A program made the translations under genes and the position numbers. Positions 21,836 through 32,924 of a DNA stretch of 64,000 nucleotides are shown here, piece after piece. A model generated the notes under the pieces. That model saw only the letters and a program-made list of their open reading frames with translations. It had not been told where the DNA came from and did no database searches. The number at the start of each line of letters is the position of its first letter. The first letter of the stretch is position 1. The stretch spans positions 186,001-250,000 of the forward strand of contig NHNY01000001.1 in the NCBI GenBank assembly GCA_002786065.1, in the 5' to 3' direction. This stretch comes from Microcyclospora pomicola (Eukaryota; Ascomycota; Dothideomycetes; Capnodiales).

Positions 21836-23218
21836 AGGGTGATCAAAGATGGCAGGGTCGCCTCCAAACAACAACTTCAACTTTGTCTATGATCACCGTC
21901 CATTCTTTGGTCATGTGTGTATCAGCAGACTCATTTCATAACAGTAACAGTGCACCCCAAGTTATATCGGCTGGCTGTTCGTTTCGCTTCTCGCAAGGTT
22001 GTCCGCCCACGATCGGACTGGCAACGCCATGCAACATTGAGAAGCGGAGCAACTGGTACTATCGACAAGTATTCTGGCAGTGTCACTCGGCAGAGTTTTC
22101 GGCAATCATCCTTCGAAATGGGATGGCATACTGGATTCTTCTGCAGGTCTGAAAGGACTCGACTTCGCTGTCGGGTTTCTTGACGATCACCGAATGCACA
22201 CTCTGAATTTCTTCACGTACCCTTGCAACCAAACAAACTGTCGTACTCTACTCAATATCCCCATCGAAAAACAAACTGCAGGATTTATCACAATCAAACA
22301 ACACAACATCAAACACATACGGCACTCATTACTCACCAAGCTTTCCTTTCTCGTTGCTACTTTTGTCTTGTTATGTATGCAAAGTCCTTCAGATCAATCG
22401 AGCTCCAAAACGACTAGATGCGAGTTCGTTCGATATGCGGGATGTACGACAAGACAGGGGTTTCGAGCGGGTCATGGACTTGGTGAGAGGATCACGCGGA
22501 TTTCTGGCAGCCTACCGTATGGTCCGTTCCGGGGAAGCGACCGCCAACATGAGAGGATCTCTGACCAGCGTCAAATGGACCAAACACAGAGGCGGAAGAA
22601 AAGAGAAAAAAGGATGATCATGGCCCCTGGGTGGATAATGACCGCTTGAACTGGCTTGCCACATTTCTCGTGCACCTTGCCCGCAAGCTTAATTCAAGAG
22701 ACGAGCATCTTCTGTGGCAGTCTGAGGGGTGGTGGCGGCAGCAGACATCCGGAAGCATTGACGACTCCTTTGTGTTCTCTTTAATTTCCTTAGCATTGTG
22801 CGTGTCGACGTATGGAAAAACTTGTTGTTCCCCCACTCTACCGATCTCCTTTTCTCTCTGTGTGTTATCCTTGCTGAAAATATCGTTGACACGAATTTGA
22901 TTTGTGAGCAGAACCTGCGTGTATATGCATGTGGCTCACATCTTTAGAACTTGCAAAATTTGGCGTATGATGACAAGCATGATGTCACTGCGTGGAGGTG
23001 AGTGCAAAGTTGATCTGATGTATGAGGGATAGGAGGTTGCGTGTTGGGTGTCGTCGAAGACATGTCTACAGTGGCTGAACCTCTTGCTTTGAAGCCCTTC
23101 GGCAGCCCTCTGGGCAACTGTAGCTTCACGGTTGGCGCTGCTCACATCAGCTCGCAATCCTACGTTGTCGAGCAGTCTACCTAAACATTTCCCAGACACT
23201 AAACTTCGATACACGACT
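21836..23218. other. gene-poor region between casein kinase I and AspRS
   Basis: About 1.4 kb between two convergent genes, holding their 3' ends. Open frames here (for example 22080-22649, plus strand) begin at non-ATG codons and have irregular composition. I see no gene. Confidence 0.45.
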
Positions 23219-25071
23219 CTACGGAATCAACCGGCCGGGATCTCTGGGGAACAGGCTCGCCAGACGCACGTTGGGCAAGCCGAGCCAGAGCATGACGATG
23301 CGCTCGAGGCCGATGCCACCGCCGGCGTGGGGCGGGCAGCCGTAGCGGAAGGCGTTGACGTAGTCGCGCAGGCCGTCGCTGTGGGGGTCGACGGGGGAGA
23401 CATGCTCGCGCATGCGCTTCTCGAGGAAGGCGGCGTCGTGGATGCGCTGGGCGCCCGACATGATCTCCTGGCCGCGCATGAAGAAGTCGTAGCTGTTGGA
23501 GTAGCCGGCGTTGGGTTGGGCGGGGTCGTAGGCGGCCTGGGTGGCGGCGGCGGGCATGGTGTAGAAGGGCCGGATGGCGAGCGGATATTGGTCGAGCACG
23601 TAGAAGTCCGAGTTGTACTTCTTCAGCACGAGCGCGCCCAGGCGTTTCTCGTCCGGCGTGGACAGGTCGTCGAAGTCGCCGATCTCGACGCCGTCGTCGC
23701 GCAGCATCTGGATGCCTTCGCTGAAGTGCAGGCGGGGGACGGAGCCGGCGGCGGGCAGCTTGAACTCTTCGACGTGGTAGATGCTGCGCACGAGGTCCGT
23801 CTCTTTGCCGTACCGCTCCTTGAGGCCGTTGAAGATGTACAGCATGAGTTCTTCAAGGAGTGATACGACCTCGTGGTAGTCCTCCTCGAATGCCATCTCC
23901 AGATCGAGACCGGTGAACTCGGTCAAGTGGCGAGCGGTGTTGCTGTTCTCTGCTCGGAAGATCGGACCCACTTCCATCACTTTCTCGAAGCGAGCGGCGA
24001 TGAGCATTTGCTTGTAGAGCTGGGGAGATTGGGCAAGGAACGCTTTGGTTGCGAAGTACGAGACCTCGAACACACTCGCGCCTCCTTCTGATGGAGCACC
24101 TAGTAATCGAGGGGTGTTGAAACCAATGAACCCCTTGCTCCGCAGGAACTCACTGAAGAGGAACGTAACGCCATCTTTGATCGTGAAGATTGCATGGTTG
24201 TGTTTCCCTCTCAGATCGATGACACGGTTGTTCAGCCGTGTGTTGAGCGTCACAACCGGTCGACCATCCTCCGCCTTCTGCTCTTCCTGCCCTTCCGCCG
24301 GCAGCGGTCTCTCCGCATCCTCCACTTGCATGGGCAATTGCGCATCCGCCTTGGCCACCACATACAGCTTCTTGACATGCACCTCCAAGTTTTGAATCGT
24401 CGTGCTCTTGACCGGCTCGAATGGCTTCTTGACCACCGCATGCACCAGCACTACGCTCTCCGCCGGTATCGATCCCGCGAACTTGACCATCTGCCGGCTC
24501 AACACATCGCTCGCCGCCACCACCGCCTGGATCGTCGCGAATCCTTGTCGGAACACCAGAAACGCCAGCTTCGCCGACTGATTGCGGGCATTCTCCACCA
24601 CCGCCCGGAACACCACATCAGGTCCACCCGCTTCCTCCGCCGGTGAGGTATCTTTGTACTGCTCGGCGAGCGCTGCAAGACTCACACGAGGGACCTTCTC
24701 AGCTGGTGGGGTATACGGCTGCGAGCCCAACATCGGCGGCTCGCCGTAGTCCGCGGCGGAGACATCGTTGGCCTCGGACTCCTTCTTCTTCGCGTCCTCT
24801 TCTGCTTTGCGCTTGGCGGCTTTCTCGGCCTAGAAATCTCGTGTAATGTCAGAAAATAAATTCTTGTCTGTACGGAAAGTCCAAAGTCTACAAAGAAAGT
24901 GGTGCGGGTATGTATGGAAGAGAGTCAGACCTTCTCCTTCTCCTTGGCAGCTTTCTTCAATGCGTTCTTCGACGGCCCTTTGTCGCCTTCTGCACCACCG
25001 GCTGCTGCATCGTCTTTGGGACGCTCAGGCAGTGTCTGTGCTGCACTCGCCTCTGGAGGATTGTCTGCCAT
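23219..25071 (-). CDS. DPS1: cytosolic aspartyl-tRNA synthetase
   Basis: A class IIb synthetase that charges tRNA-Asp in the cytosol. Exon 1 is 24931-25071 and exon 2 is 23219-24829, with a 101-base intron (donor GTCTGA, acceptor TTCTAG); this gives 583 residues. The first about 70 residues hold the Lys/Ala-rich helix SKNALKKAAKEKEKAEKAAK, the tRNA-binding extension of eukaryotic AspRS. The OB-fold anticodon domain spans about residues 105-230. The catalytic core has motif 1 (FNTPRLLGAPSEGGASVF), motif 2 (FRAENSNTARHLTEFTGLDLE) and motif 3 (GIGLERIVMLWLGLPNVR). The C-terminal half, roughly 23219-23870, is much richer in GC at third positions than the rest. Long open frames on the opposite strand there are by-products. 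No mitochondrial presequence is seen. Confidence 0.96.
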
Positions 25072-25332
25072 GGTGAAATTTGGGGAAGTCGCAAATATAG
25101 TTTCGATCTTTCAAAGCATCGGAGGGACGCTTTTGTGAGCGTCAATGGTGGGCTGTAGTGGGGGACGCGCGAGTCATAGCAGGTGTGCCGAAAAAGTGAA
25201 TTCGATGTCACGTGGAGCATTCGTCCAGTACTGCGAGTCGTCCAAAGGACGGTACATCTTCTAGAGTGTAACGGAATGCTCAGCATGATTAGATCTGATC
25301 AAGAGATTCTAGCAAATCTAGCACTTTACATA

Positions 25333-25340
25333 TATGTACA
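25333..25340 (-). promoter_or_regulatory. PUF-like UGUACAUA motif after the permease stop
   Basis: On the minus strand TGTACATA begins 7 bases after the permease stop codon. It matches the UGUAnAUA consensus. The function is inferred. Confidence 0.35.
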
Positions 25341-25346
25341 TGAAAA

Positions 25347-27145
25347 TCATTCGTAAGCTTCTCGCTTGACCAAAGCGACCGGCGGCACGTAATGCCGGTG
25401 CCCCCAAACAAAGTAGTAGATGGTTGCGAAACCCATGATGCCAAAGAACATGACGATCGCCCAGTTCATGTTCGCCGGTGTGACTGGCAATGCCGCTGGA
25501 AAGAAGGAGAAGACGAAGATCGGGGCGAGGTAGCAGAGGGCAATGATGTTGATTGCCATGCCCCACTTGCCCAGGGTGAAACGACGGGGCGGCAAAGGCT
25601 GACCTCGGATGCGCTTGATGAGGATGCAGGATATGACGATCATGTATGATGCCAACAAGGAAACCGTGGTCAGGGCGAGGACCGCGGTCAGAGCAGCAGT
25701 GGAACCGATGTTGATGAGCGAGAGTAGTGCCGTCACCAGGAGGGAGACCAGGACGGCGTTCAGTGGGATGTTCAGGCCAGGAGTGATGTGTGCGATCCAG
25801 GTGTACCCGGGAATACCCCTGTCGCGCGCAAAGGACCACAGCTGTCTTGACGCAGTGGCGACCTCGGCGATAGCGGCAGAGGTCAATGTGAGGACCAGGA
25901 TGGCGGTCAGGATGGAGGTTCCCGCGTAGGACTGGGTGACGTTGAAGAAGATTTGAATGAAAGGGTAGCCAGTATCAGTGGCAAGGATGGAATCGACATC
26001 TCCAAGAGTGAAGCAGAGGGTGACGGCCATGATGAATCCAAGGGTGGCATTGCAGCCAACCGACCAGAGCATAGCTCTCGGAAGAGTGCTGCCCGCGTCC
26101 TTGACTTCCTCGGCTGATGTGGATGTCAGTACAGCTGTTCACATTGTGGACTTTCCTGACACGACTTACACATATGTACAGCACAGTCAAACCCAATCAT
26201 AGAGATGATCGGACTCAGAAGTCCAACCATGGTAGCAGTTCCGTTGGAGTTCCAGCCACCACTGTTCGTGAAGCTGAGCCAGACTTCACTGGCAGGAGCT
26301 GTCGGTGCAAGCACCCATAGGGTGATGATGATGGCAAATAGTCCCAATACGTGAAGAACCAGCAGTAAACCTTCAACGAGAGGCAGACGTTTGGCCAACA
26401 AGGTGTTGAAGACGATGGCGAAAGCTGTGATGGCGATGATCAAGAGGGTACCATGCCAGGCCTTGTAAACGTAAGTGTTCGGGTTGTTCAGAATGATCAG
26501 ACCTTGAATGATGGTGCCGGCGAGGAAAGTGATGGACGTGATGGCTGCTTGCCAACCGGTGAAACACAGCCATCCCACCAGGTAGCTCAAGAACTTCTGT
26601 GCACTTGGTGGAGCAAACTCAGATACCCAATCTGTGGAGTTCTGGTCAGCTCATCGAACATGACGATGCGAATGCGGTCAACACTCACGATATTGTCCTC
26701 CCGAAGTGGGGGCCATGGATGCCATCTCCGCGATGGACAGATACACGAAAGAAAACCCGATAACAACGATGATGTAGCCCCACAGAAGACCAGCAGTCCC
26801 GCCGTCGGTCAAGGAGGTGGTCAATGTGGTGATCAGGACTTCCCAGGTCGCGATCAAGGTACAACCAAACCCGAGAATGGAAAGAAATGCAAAGTTTCGC
26901 TGCACGCCACATCAGTACCACTTCAACCAAAACGAATCCCCGGACAGACATACTCTCAATTCCTGCACTCTTCCCAGCTGTGACATGTCCTTGCGATCGG
27001 CGGCGGTGCCTTGCCATTTTTTGGCCACGACGGCATCACTGAGCTCGTAATCATCATCGTGGTTCTGAAACTCTCCCGCCCGCACCTGCTCGGCGACGAG
27101 CTTGGGTTCCGGCGCGTAGGCCTCGTGGTAGTCGGACGACGGCAT
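25347..27145 (-). CDS. APC-family amino-acid/GABA/choline permease
   Basis: A plasma-membrane permease of the amino acid-polyamine-organocation superfamily (fungal GABA/choline branch). Exons: 26954-27145, 26689-26899, 26170-26631 and 25347-26113, all GT-AG with introns of 54-57 bases; this gives 543 residues. A hydrophilic N-terminus (about 60 residues, MPSSDYHEAYAPEPKL) precedes about 12 membrane helices. Family blocks are NFAFLSILGFGCTLIATWEV, MASMAPTSGGQYHWVSEFAP across a splice, LSPIISMIGFDCAVHMSEEV across another and ASRQLWSFARDRGIPGY. The C-terminus is HRHYVPPVALVKREAYE. The substrate cannot be told from sequence. The gene is followed by AspRS on the same strand. The start is the ATG at 27145. 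Confidence 0.92.
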
Positions 27146-28890
27146 GATGAAGCCAACGACACCAGCTCCGTGGCAATGCCTGAATATGAATATGAATATG
27201 GATGAGGATGCAGATACAAGACGACAGCTAGCGATGAAAAGTACAGGCAATAATGTAAAGAAAGTCGGCTAGGATGGGCACGACGCCACGACTCGACTAG
27301 TATGTATACCGCAGGCGCAGAAGGATGGGACGGCAGATCAGAGCGTGTCGGTGCACGTGCGGGCGAGGCGGTAGTCTGGTAGAACAAAGCCAATGCTAGG
27401 ACGCAGGGGACACGTGAGGGCCACCATGGCGTCTGGAACGATAACGATAGCAACGCTGCAGTCTGCAATGCAGTCAAATCACATCCCGGACATGCTTTAT
27501 GATCCTGCTCATATCTGGTTGGTGGGCTGGCGGACAAGTGAGTTCGCCTGCGGCAAATCGGCGTGGCGCCAGAAGGAAAGTAGAAGGTCGGGCCAAAGAT
27601 GCGCAGAAGCTAGAGTGCGGACGCGTGCGAGCGACGTTGCGATTGTAACATGAAACGGACGGACGGCTACGATAAAAACCTGGCATGCTAGTATCATGTT
27701 GGACTTCACATGAACTGATGTTGAACACGGCATGTTCGTTCTTCTCCACCATAAGAAGCCGGCGGGATGTGTCGACAGCGTTGCCCATCCTTGGCAGTTC
27801 ATGCATACACGCTGCATCAACTGTCCACCCGCGCCACTGCAGAAACAATCCCGCCTGCATCTGCATACTGTTGCGAGCTCCCTCCGAGATTGGAGCCAAG
27901 AGTCGGCCACCGGCAGCCACTCTCGCGACCCATCAGCCAGGAAATCCAGGAACGCGCGTTGTCGCCCTCTTCTCGGCGTGACCACCAGCAATCGAATGCC
28001 ATTCCAGGAACCGAGACAGACGCCGCCGACTTGTTCAGCTGGTGAAGGACAAGGGGGAGCAGAACTAGCTCTTAGGATCATCCCTGGCTCAGGTCCCGAG
28101 GTATCCGAACCTCCACCAGTCTATTTCCACCAGCATGGTCTCGACGGCGCACGTCTCGCATGCACGTAGCGCGCATCCCAAAGCAGCACTTGTAGCTGTC
28201 GACCGATGGTACTACTGCAGCAAGAGTGCGCCTCGATTATGTGAATGCGTTGCGTCTGCGCCATCCGTCGAAGCCAATCTCAATCTTGCCTCGACCTGAG
28301 GTAGGATTCATGCCCGGGCCAGCATAGCGTCGGGACAGGGTCGAGGGCGCGGCAGAACAACGGCATTCGGGACCAATGCGTAAGGGAAAAATGGACTGGC
28401 GGATTTTCCCAGCCGCGCCACGCCCACGCCACTTCACTCCATCCTGCCGATCCTGCCACACCCTGCTCCAACTGCCAATAATCCCCTACTAGCCGCCTAC
28501 TCGTTCACTGTCTGATTCTCCACCCCCATAATCATTGCATGACGTGGTTCAGCATCGAGCCAGCGCTGGTCTGGAACAATCAGTCGTGGAGTATTCGTCT
28601 CAGCATTCTTACCAACACGATGCGGTAGGTGGTCATCCCGAGACATGGCCGACCGGATGTAGAGCATTCGCCATCACGACAGAGCGCACCCTATCCCACT
28701 GCATCTACCGCTATCCGCCGCTACACGTTTCTGGACCCTCGTCTTTTTGGCCGCTTAAGAGTCTTTGGTATTGCGTGCTGTTCTCGGAGGTGTCACTGGC
28801 ACGCTGTCCCATCGACCTGTCAGAGGTTCATCTTGGTCTGATTGAATCTACGGCTGGCCTCTTCGACTCTCGCGGTGCCGGGTTGGAATT
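27146..28890. other. long divergent intergenic region
   Basis: About 1.75 kb separates the permease start from the rhodopsin-like gene start. Both promoters lie here. Several overlapping frames of 60-190 codons occur on both strands without any family resemblance, and I do not call a gene. Confidence 0.45.
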
Positions 28891-30260
28891 ATGTCGACCG
28901 GCACGGAAGACCTTGCATCAGGATACCATGCGCCTCTGCTGAGCAATGACGCCAATCACCATGGATCGTGGGTGGCCATATGTACGGCTTTCGGAGTGCT
29001 GGTCATCGTTCTCACACTCATCATTCGAGCATATATCCGCATCAGAGCCAGTCCGCCGTTCTCATACGATGACTGGACATTGACTGCATCGACCGCTGTG
29101 GCTATAGTACAGTCTGGCCTCATATTCGAAGCAGTTCATCTAGGATTTGGACGGTCGATATCTCTGATTTCAGCGAGCAATCTGGTGAAGATTCAAAAGG
29201 TACGTAAGAATCTGCTGGAATGCTGATGGACAAATGCTAACATCCTATCTGCAGGTCGGATACCCCTCTGACATATTGTACATACTTGCGCTTTATCTGT
29301 CGAAATGCTCCGTCGTGCTGCTGTACAAGCGCATCTCCTCGGATCGCGCGCACACGTTGACCGCATGGATCATACTTGGTGTCTGCTGCGGCTTGGGTGT
29401 CATATCCGTCTTGCTGGTGGCGCTACGATGCAATCTTTCTCGACCTTGGGAGCGATACAACACCGACAGCTGTGGAAGTCTGGGCGACCAGTACATCGCT
29501 GTCGCTGCCTTTGATATCCTGACTGAAGTGCTCCTGTTCGGCATGTCCTTACACCTCGTCTGGGATCTCCAGACTGCGCTCTCGCGCAAAGTCCGCGTCG
29601 TGTGGGCCTTCAGCTTGCGCCTGCCGTAAGTCCTCATCCCACCACTCCCACTGTCCCTCCACTAAACCTCCCCACAGCGTCATCGCCATCGCTGCCGTGC
29701 GACTCCACTACATCCTCGTCTGGACAGGCTCGAGCAACCCGACGCTCGACGGCGCCATCACCAGCATCCTGACGCAGCTGGAGATCTTCTACTCCATCAT
29801 GGCCGCCACCATCCCGTGCCTGCGGCCCTTCCTCGCCGGCTTCGTGACCAACTACGGCGCCATGGGCGGCGGCACCGTCATCGGCGGCTCGCAGATCGGC
29901 AACCAGCGCTCCCAGCAAGACTCGGCCGCCCTGCGCTCCAAGGGCAGCTTCGCCGTCTCCTCGGACTCGACGAATCGCGAGAAGCAACAACACCTCCAAC
30001 AGCAACAGCAACACGCACAGAGCAGGCCCGCGCAAAATGCCGGCCACGACGACGTGCCCCTCGGCATCCTCCGCCCCGACCGCGCCGAGGTCACCGCCAC
30101 CATCTCCCACGGCGTCCGCAGCCCCTCCGACGCCCGCAGCATCGGCAGCAACGACAGCCGGCGCATGATCATCAAGAAGGAAGTCGATGTGCAGATCGAC
30201 CGGGACGGGGACTCGATCACCGACATCAGTCGAGCGCAAGGCTCGCGAACGGGATATTGA
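28891..30260 (+). CDS. fungal rhodopsin-like integral membrane protein
   Basis: A seven-helix membrane protein of the fungal rhodopsin-domain family (PF20684 type, older SAT4-like), function generally unknown. Exons: 28891-29199, 29255-29625 and 29678-30260, giving 420 residues. The first intron has a textbook TGCTAAC branch site. The N-terminus is short and luminal, and the first helix is at about residues 28-48. The family motif SPPFSYDDWTLTAS follows at about 55, then GFGRSISLIS, LYILALYLSKCSVVLLYKRI, GLGVISVLLVALRCNLSRPW and QYIAVAAFDILTEVLLFGMS. The last 120 residues are hydrophilic and probably cytosolic, with a Gln run and the ending RAQGSRTGY. This tail is very GC-rich. No CFEM domain is present. 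Confidence 0.88.
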
Positions 30261-30482
30261 GAAGATGTCAACGCGAGTCATTTGTTGTTTTGTTTTAGTA
30301 GATATATCTCTTTGCTCAGACAGCTTGACGATACCTTGGACATACTAGCGATCTGATGTTTTGGGGGGGCATATATTTCATTCATAATTATCATGATACC
30401 TTTCCGCCGGAGGAGAGGATATATACAGTGGCTTGAACCGTTTCACTTTCTTCTACCTCTCCGAATAGTAATGCTTTGATGT

Positions 30483-32201
30483 TCATCCAAGCATATCCTC
30501 GATATTCATTAGATGTCCCGAGCTAGCTTCAACAGCAGTGCCACCTGCCCCGGCACCGCTGCCACCGACGCCGGCGCCCCCAACCCCACCATCGAGCATC
30601 AGCGACGGCAGCTCGAGCGCTTCATACGACCCGAAGCCCACCGGGTCAGCCGTGATGGCAGCTAACGGCGGCAGCACCTCCGCCATGCTACCGGGCCCAT
30701 ACCCCGTCGCCATACCGTGGGCCGGGGCCATTGCCGACGCAGAGATATACGGCAGATGTCCCGGTGGTCGCAAGGTGACGAGCGGATCGATTCCCGTTCG
30801 GCCTAGCTCAGCGGGCGGCAGCGTGCGCGCGGGCTCGTTGGCCCAGTCGAGGATGCCGCGGTCGAGGACGATGGAATGGCCGTCGGGCTCGTCGATGCCG
30901 CTGTGGTCGTGGTCGTTGTCGAAGGGGGCGCCGAAGAAGACGTCGTGGTGGGGAAAGATGGAGGAGGCGGGGTGTTTGTTTGGGAGCGTGGGGCGGACGA
31001 GGTCTTCGTTTGTGCTGATGGTGGTGGTGGTGTTAGTCGTTGTGGCTGTGGAGGAGGTAGAGTGGTTGTTCGACGAGGCGCTTCTGAAGCTCGAGTCTTG
31101 GTCGGTGGTCTGCGTGTTCGTATCTGATATGTTGATCTCTTTTCTACGCTGTGGTGCGGCAGGGAAGACTTCCGGTCGTGGTACTCGACCACTTTGTTTG
31201 TATCTGTCCGGGAACTTCGTCCTGAATCGATCGCGTAGATCAGTGGCGGTGCGGAGTGGAAGGAATGTGTCTTTGCCATTCTCCAGAATCAAAGCCCACA
31301 TATTCCCATGCTTCTCGAACCCATCTAAGAGTGCTTGGTCTTCAGACGGCGAATATTTGGTTCGTTTTCGACGTTTGACTTTTGCAAATGGCTCATCAAT
31401 GCCCATAGCCCGTAGCTCTGGGCTGGACTTCCGACCTGGTTTCGTGCTCTTGGCTGTTTCTATCGAGTCGTGCTCGTGCTCAGTCGTACCAGTTTGCTCA
31501 CGGACTGAGGCTTGCTCACCAACAGGCTTGTAGTCCTGCGGTCGGCATACCCGGAAACGATCCCTCAGGTCCAGAGCAGTCCTGCCATCGAAATGGTAAT
31601 CTGAGCACTCTAGAATCTTAGTCCAGCTACCGACGCCAAACCGCGCGACGCCTTTCAGTAGACATGCTGTCTCATCGTGGTTCCACCTATTGCGTTTCGT
31701 CTTGCCTGGTCTCGGACTGGGCCCTCGTGGTTTGGTTGGCGTCTTCTCTGGAACAGCCACCGCAGAAGTGGTGGCAGGCACAGTCTCAACTCGTGTCGGT
31801 GTTACAGTCTTTGGCGGCTGGTCCACCGAAATTGACGGCAACAGTCGAGCATCAGGTGGAGGCTGGTGTAGTCCGCTTAACGTTGGTGGGATGCGCATCC
31901 GCTTCGTGCCACTTCTGACCGGGAGCCTGGGAAGGTCGAGTGAGCCGCTGCTGCTCACGTCTTCAGCGTCAAGAGTTAAGCCAGCACCGGATTTGCGTCG
32001 TTTTACAGGCCGGCCATCTGTAGAAGCGACATCATGCTCGAGAAGAAGCCTCCTGAGATCCTGGTTGTTGCTGCTCGCCACCCGAGCCGGGCCATTGAGA
32101 GGATGCTTATGGGGTTCGCTTTGTGGCTCAATAGGGTTGGGCCTGTTAATATAGTCCAAGGATGTCGGTCGCCATGTTGGTAGCGAGACTGTTCGATCCA
32201 T
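30483..32201 (-). CDS. double Myb/SANT telobox protein (Teb1/Tay1-like)
   Basis: Two Myb repeats carry telobox-type third helices. Repeat 1 (about residues 170-218 from the chosen start) has RNRWNHDETACLLKGVARFG and ALDLRDRFRV. Repeat 2 (about 280-328) has RTKYSPSEDQALLDGFEKHG and ATDLRDRFRTKFPDRY. The LRDRFRT pattern resembles the LKDKWR telobox. Two such repeats in one protein recall Schizosaccharomyces Teb1 and Yarrowia Tay1, which bind TTAGGG-like DNA at telomeres or promoters. The rest is disordered, with a KRRK nuclear-localisation signal near residue 67 and a Ser/Thr run. The start at 32201 gives MDRTVSLPTWRPTSLDYI (572 residues). An upstream in-frame ATG at 32369 would add 56 residues of unlikely hydrophobic sequence. 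The C-terminus is Gly/Ala-rich and ends LMNIEDMLG, an acidic-hydrophobic motif. Confidence 0.82.
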   Translation of the reverse strand: MDRTVSLPTWRPTSLDYINRPNPIEPQSEPHKHPLNGPARVASSNNQDLRRLLLEHDVASTDGRPVKRRKSGAGLTLDAEDVSSSGSLDLPRLPVRSGTKRMRIPPTLSGLHQPPPDARLLPSISVDQPPKTVTPTRVETVPATTSAVAVPEKTPTKPRGPSPRPGKTKRNRWNHDETACLLKGVARFGVGSWTKILECSDYHFDGRTALDLRDRFRVCRPQDYKPVGEQASVREQTGTTEHEHDSIETAKSTKPGRKSSPELRAMGIDEPFAKVKRRKRTKYSPSEDQALLDGFEKHGNMWALILENGKDTFLPLRTATDLRDRFRTKFPDRYKQSGRVPRPEVFPAAPQRRKEINISDTNTQTTDQDSSFRSASSNNHSTSSTATTTNTTTTISTNEDLVRPTLPNKHPASSIFPHHDVFFGAPFDNDHDHSGIDEPDGHSIVLDRGILDWANEPARTLPPAELGRTGIDPLVTLRPPGHLPYISASAMAPAHGMATGYGPGSMAEVLPPLAAITADPVGFGSYEALELPSLMLDGGVGGAGVGGSGAGAGGTAVEASSGHLMNIEDMLG

Positions 32202-32924
32202 GAGGGAATCAAAGTAACTCAGAAGGCTATCTGAGGAGTCTTTCTCCGTCCAATGGCACTTCCCAACGATTACCAGAATGCCGACTTCAGGCACCACGAT
32301 GTAAGTACAGAGCGCTCGAAATATGACATTATATACCCGCGATTCCGAGACACTAGTAGTGCAGTGCAAGTCCGATAGTCACGCAGGGCGTATATGCCAT
32401 GCTGTGTAAAGATTGCGCCCTTGCACGAGTTACGCTGAGTGAAGTTGCGCGCCAAAGGACGCAAGTGTTACACGCCACTCCTTGCGATCCAATCACGATT
32501 GGGGAACGTTCTCATCCGACATGGCATAAAACAGGCAGACATGAACATTTATATGCCGCCATGTGATCAATGAGTGAACTGGAAGTGCAGTGTAACGATC
32601 CTCCATGGTCGCGGTGTCGAACAATTCATCCTAGTCTAGTGATATCTGTTTGGGTGGTACACGTTCTCGAGATGCCTTCACTACAGGCTGAGCACAAAGA
32701 CTTCTCGCGTACCTAACCAGGGCGATTGCATTCTTATTGCAAACACATATATCTATTCAGGAGTGCAGAAAGACAAACAAAAGGACGTGAAAACGGTAAA
32801 CAAGGAGACCCTACGTGTTCTACCTACCTTGGCTTTTCGCTGAAGTCTGATTGCAAGCGATCGTTCATGATTCACAAGACAGCCATGACCTAGAACAACG
32901 CACTGACATGTGAAGCAGATCAAC
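32202..32924. other. intergenic upstream of the Myb gene
   Basis: These 723 bases lie between the Myb start and the stop of the Gemin2-like gene; both genes are on the minus strand. This is the Myb promoter region and holds no gene I can support. An in-frame ATG at 32369 extends into it. Confidence 0.45.

Noticed and set aside
22080-22649. 189-codon frame after casein kinase I
   Set aside because: It starts at a non-ATG codon and has irregular composition; more likely the kinase 3' region.
23132-23863. 243-codon open frame opposite the AspRS gene
   Set aside because: It lies antisense to a certain gene in a GC3-rich segment. Its Gly/Val/Ala-rich, Asp-poor composition is the mirror of third-position bias.
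29634-30281. 215-codon minus-strand frame opposite the rhodopsin-like gene
   Set aside because: Same effect of GC-rich codons; no family resemblance and no splice support.
30538-31533. 331-codon plus-strand frame opposite the Myb gene
   Set aside because: Antisense to a well-supported Myb protein; contains Val-repeat low complexity from the opposite Thr run.
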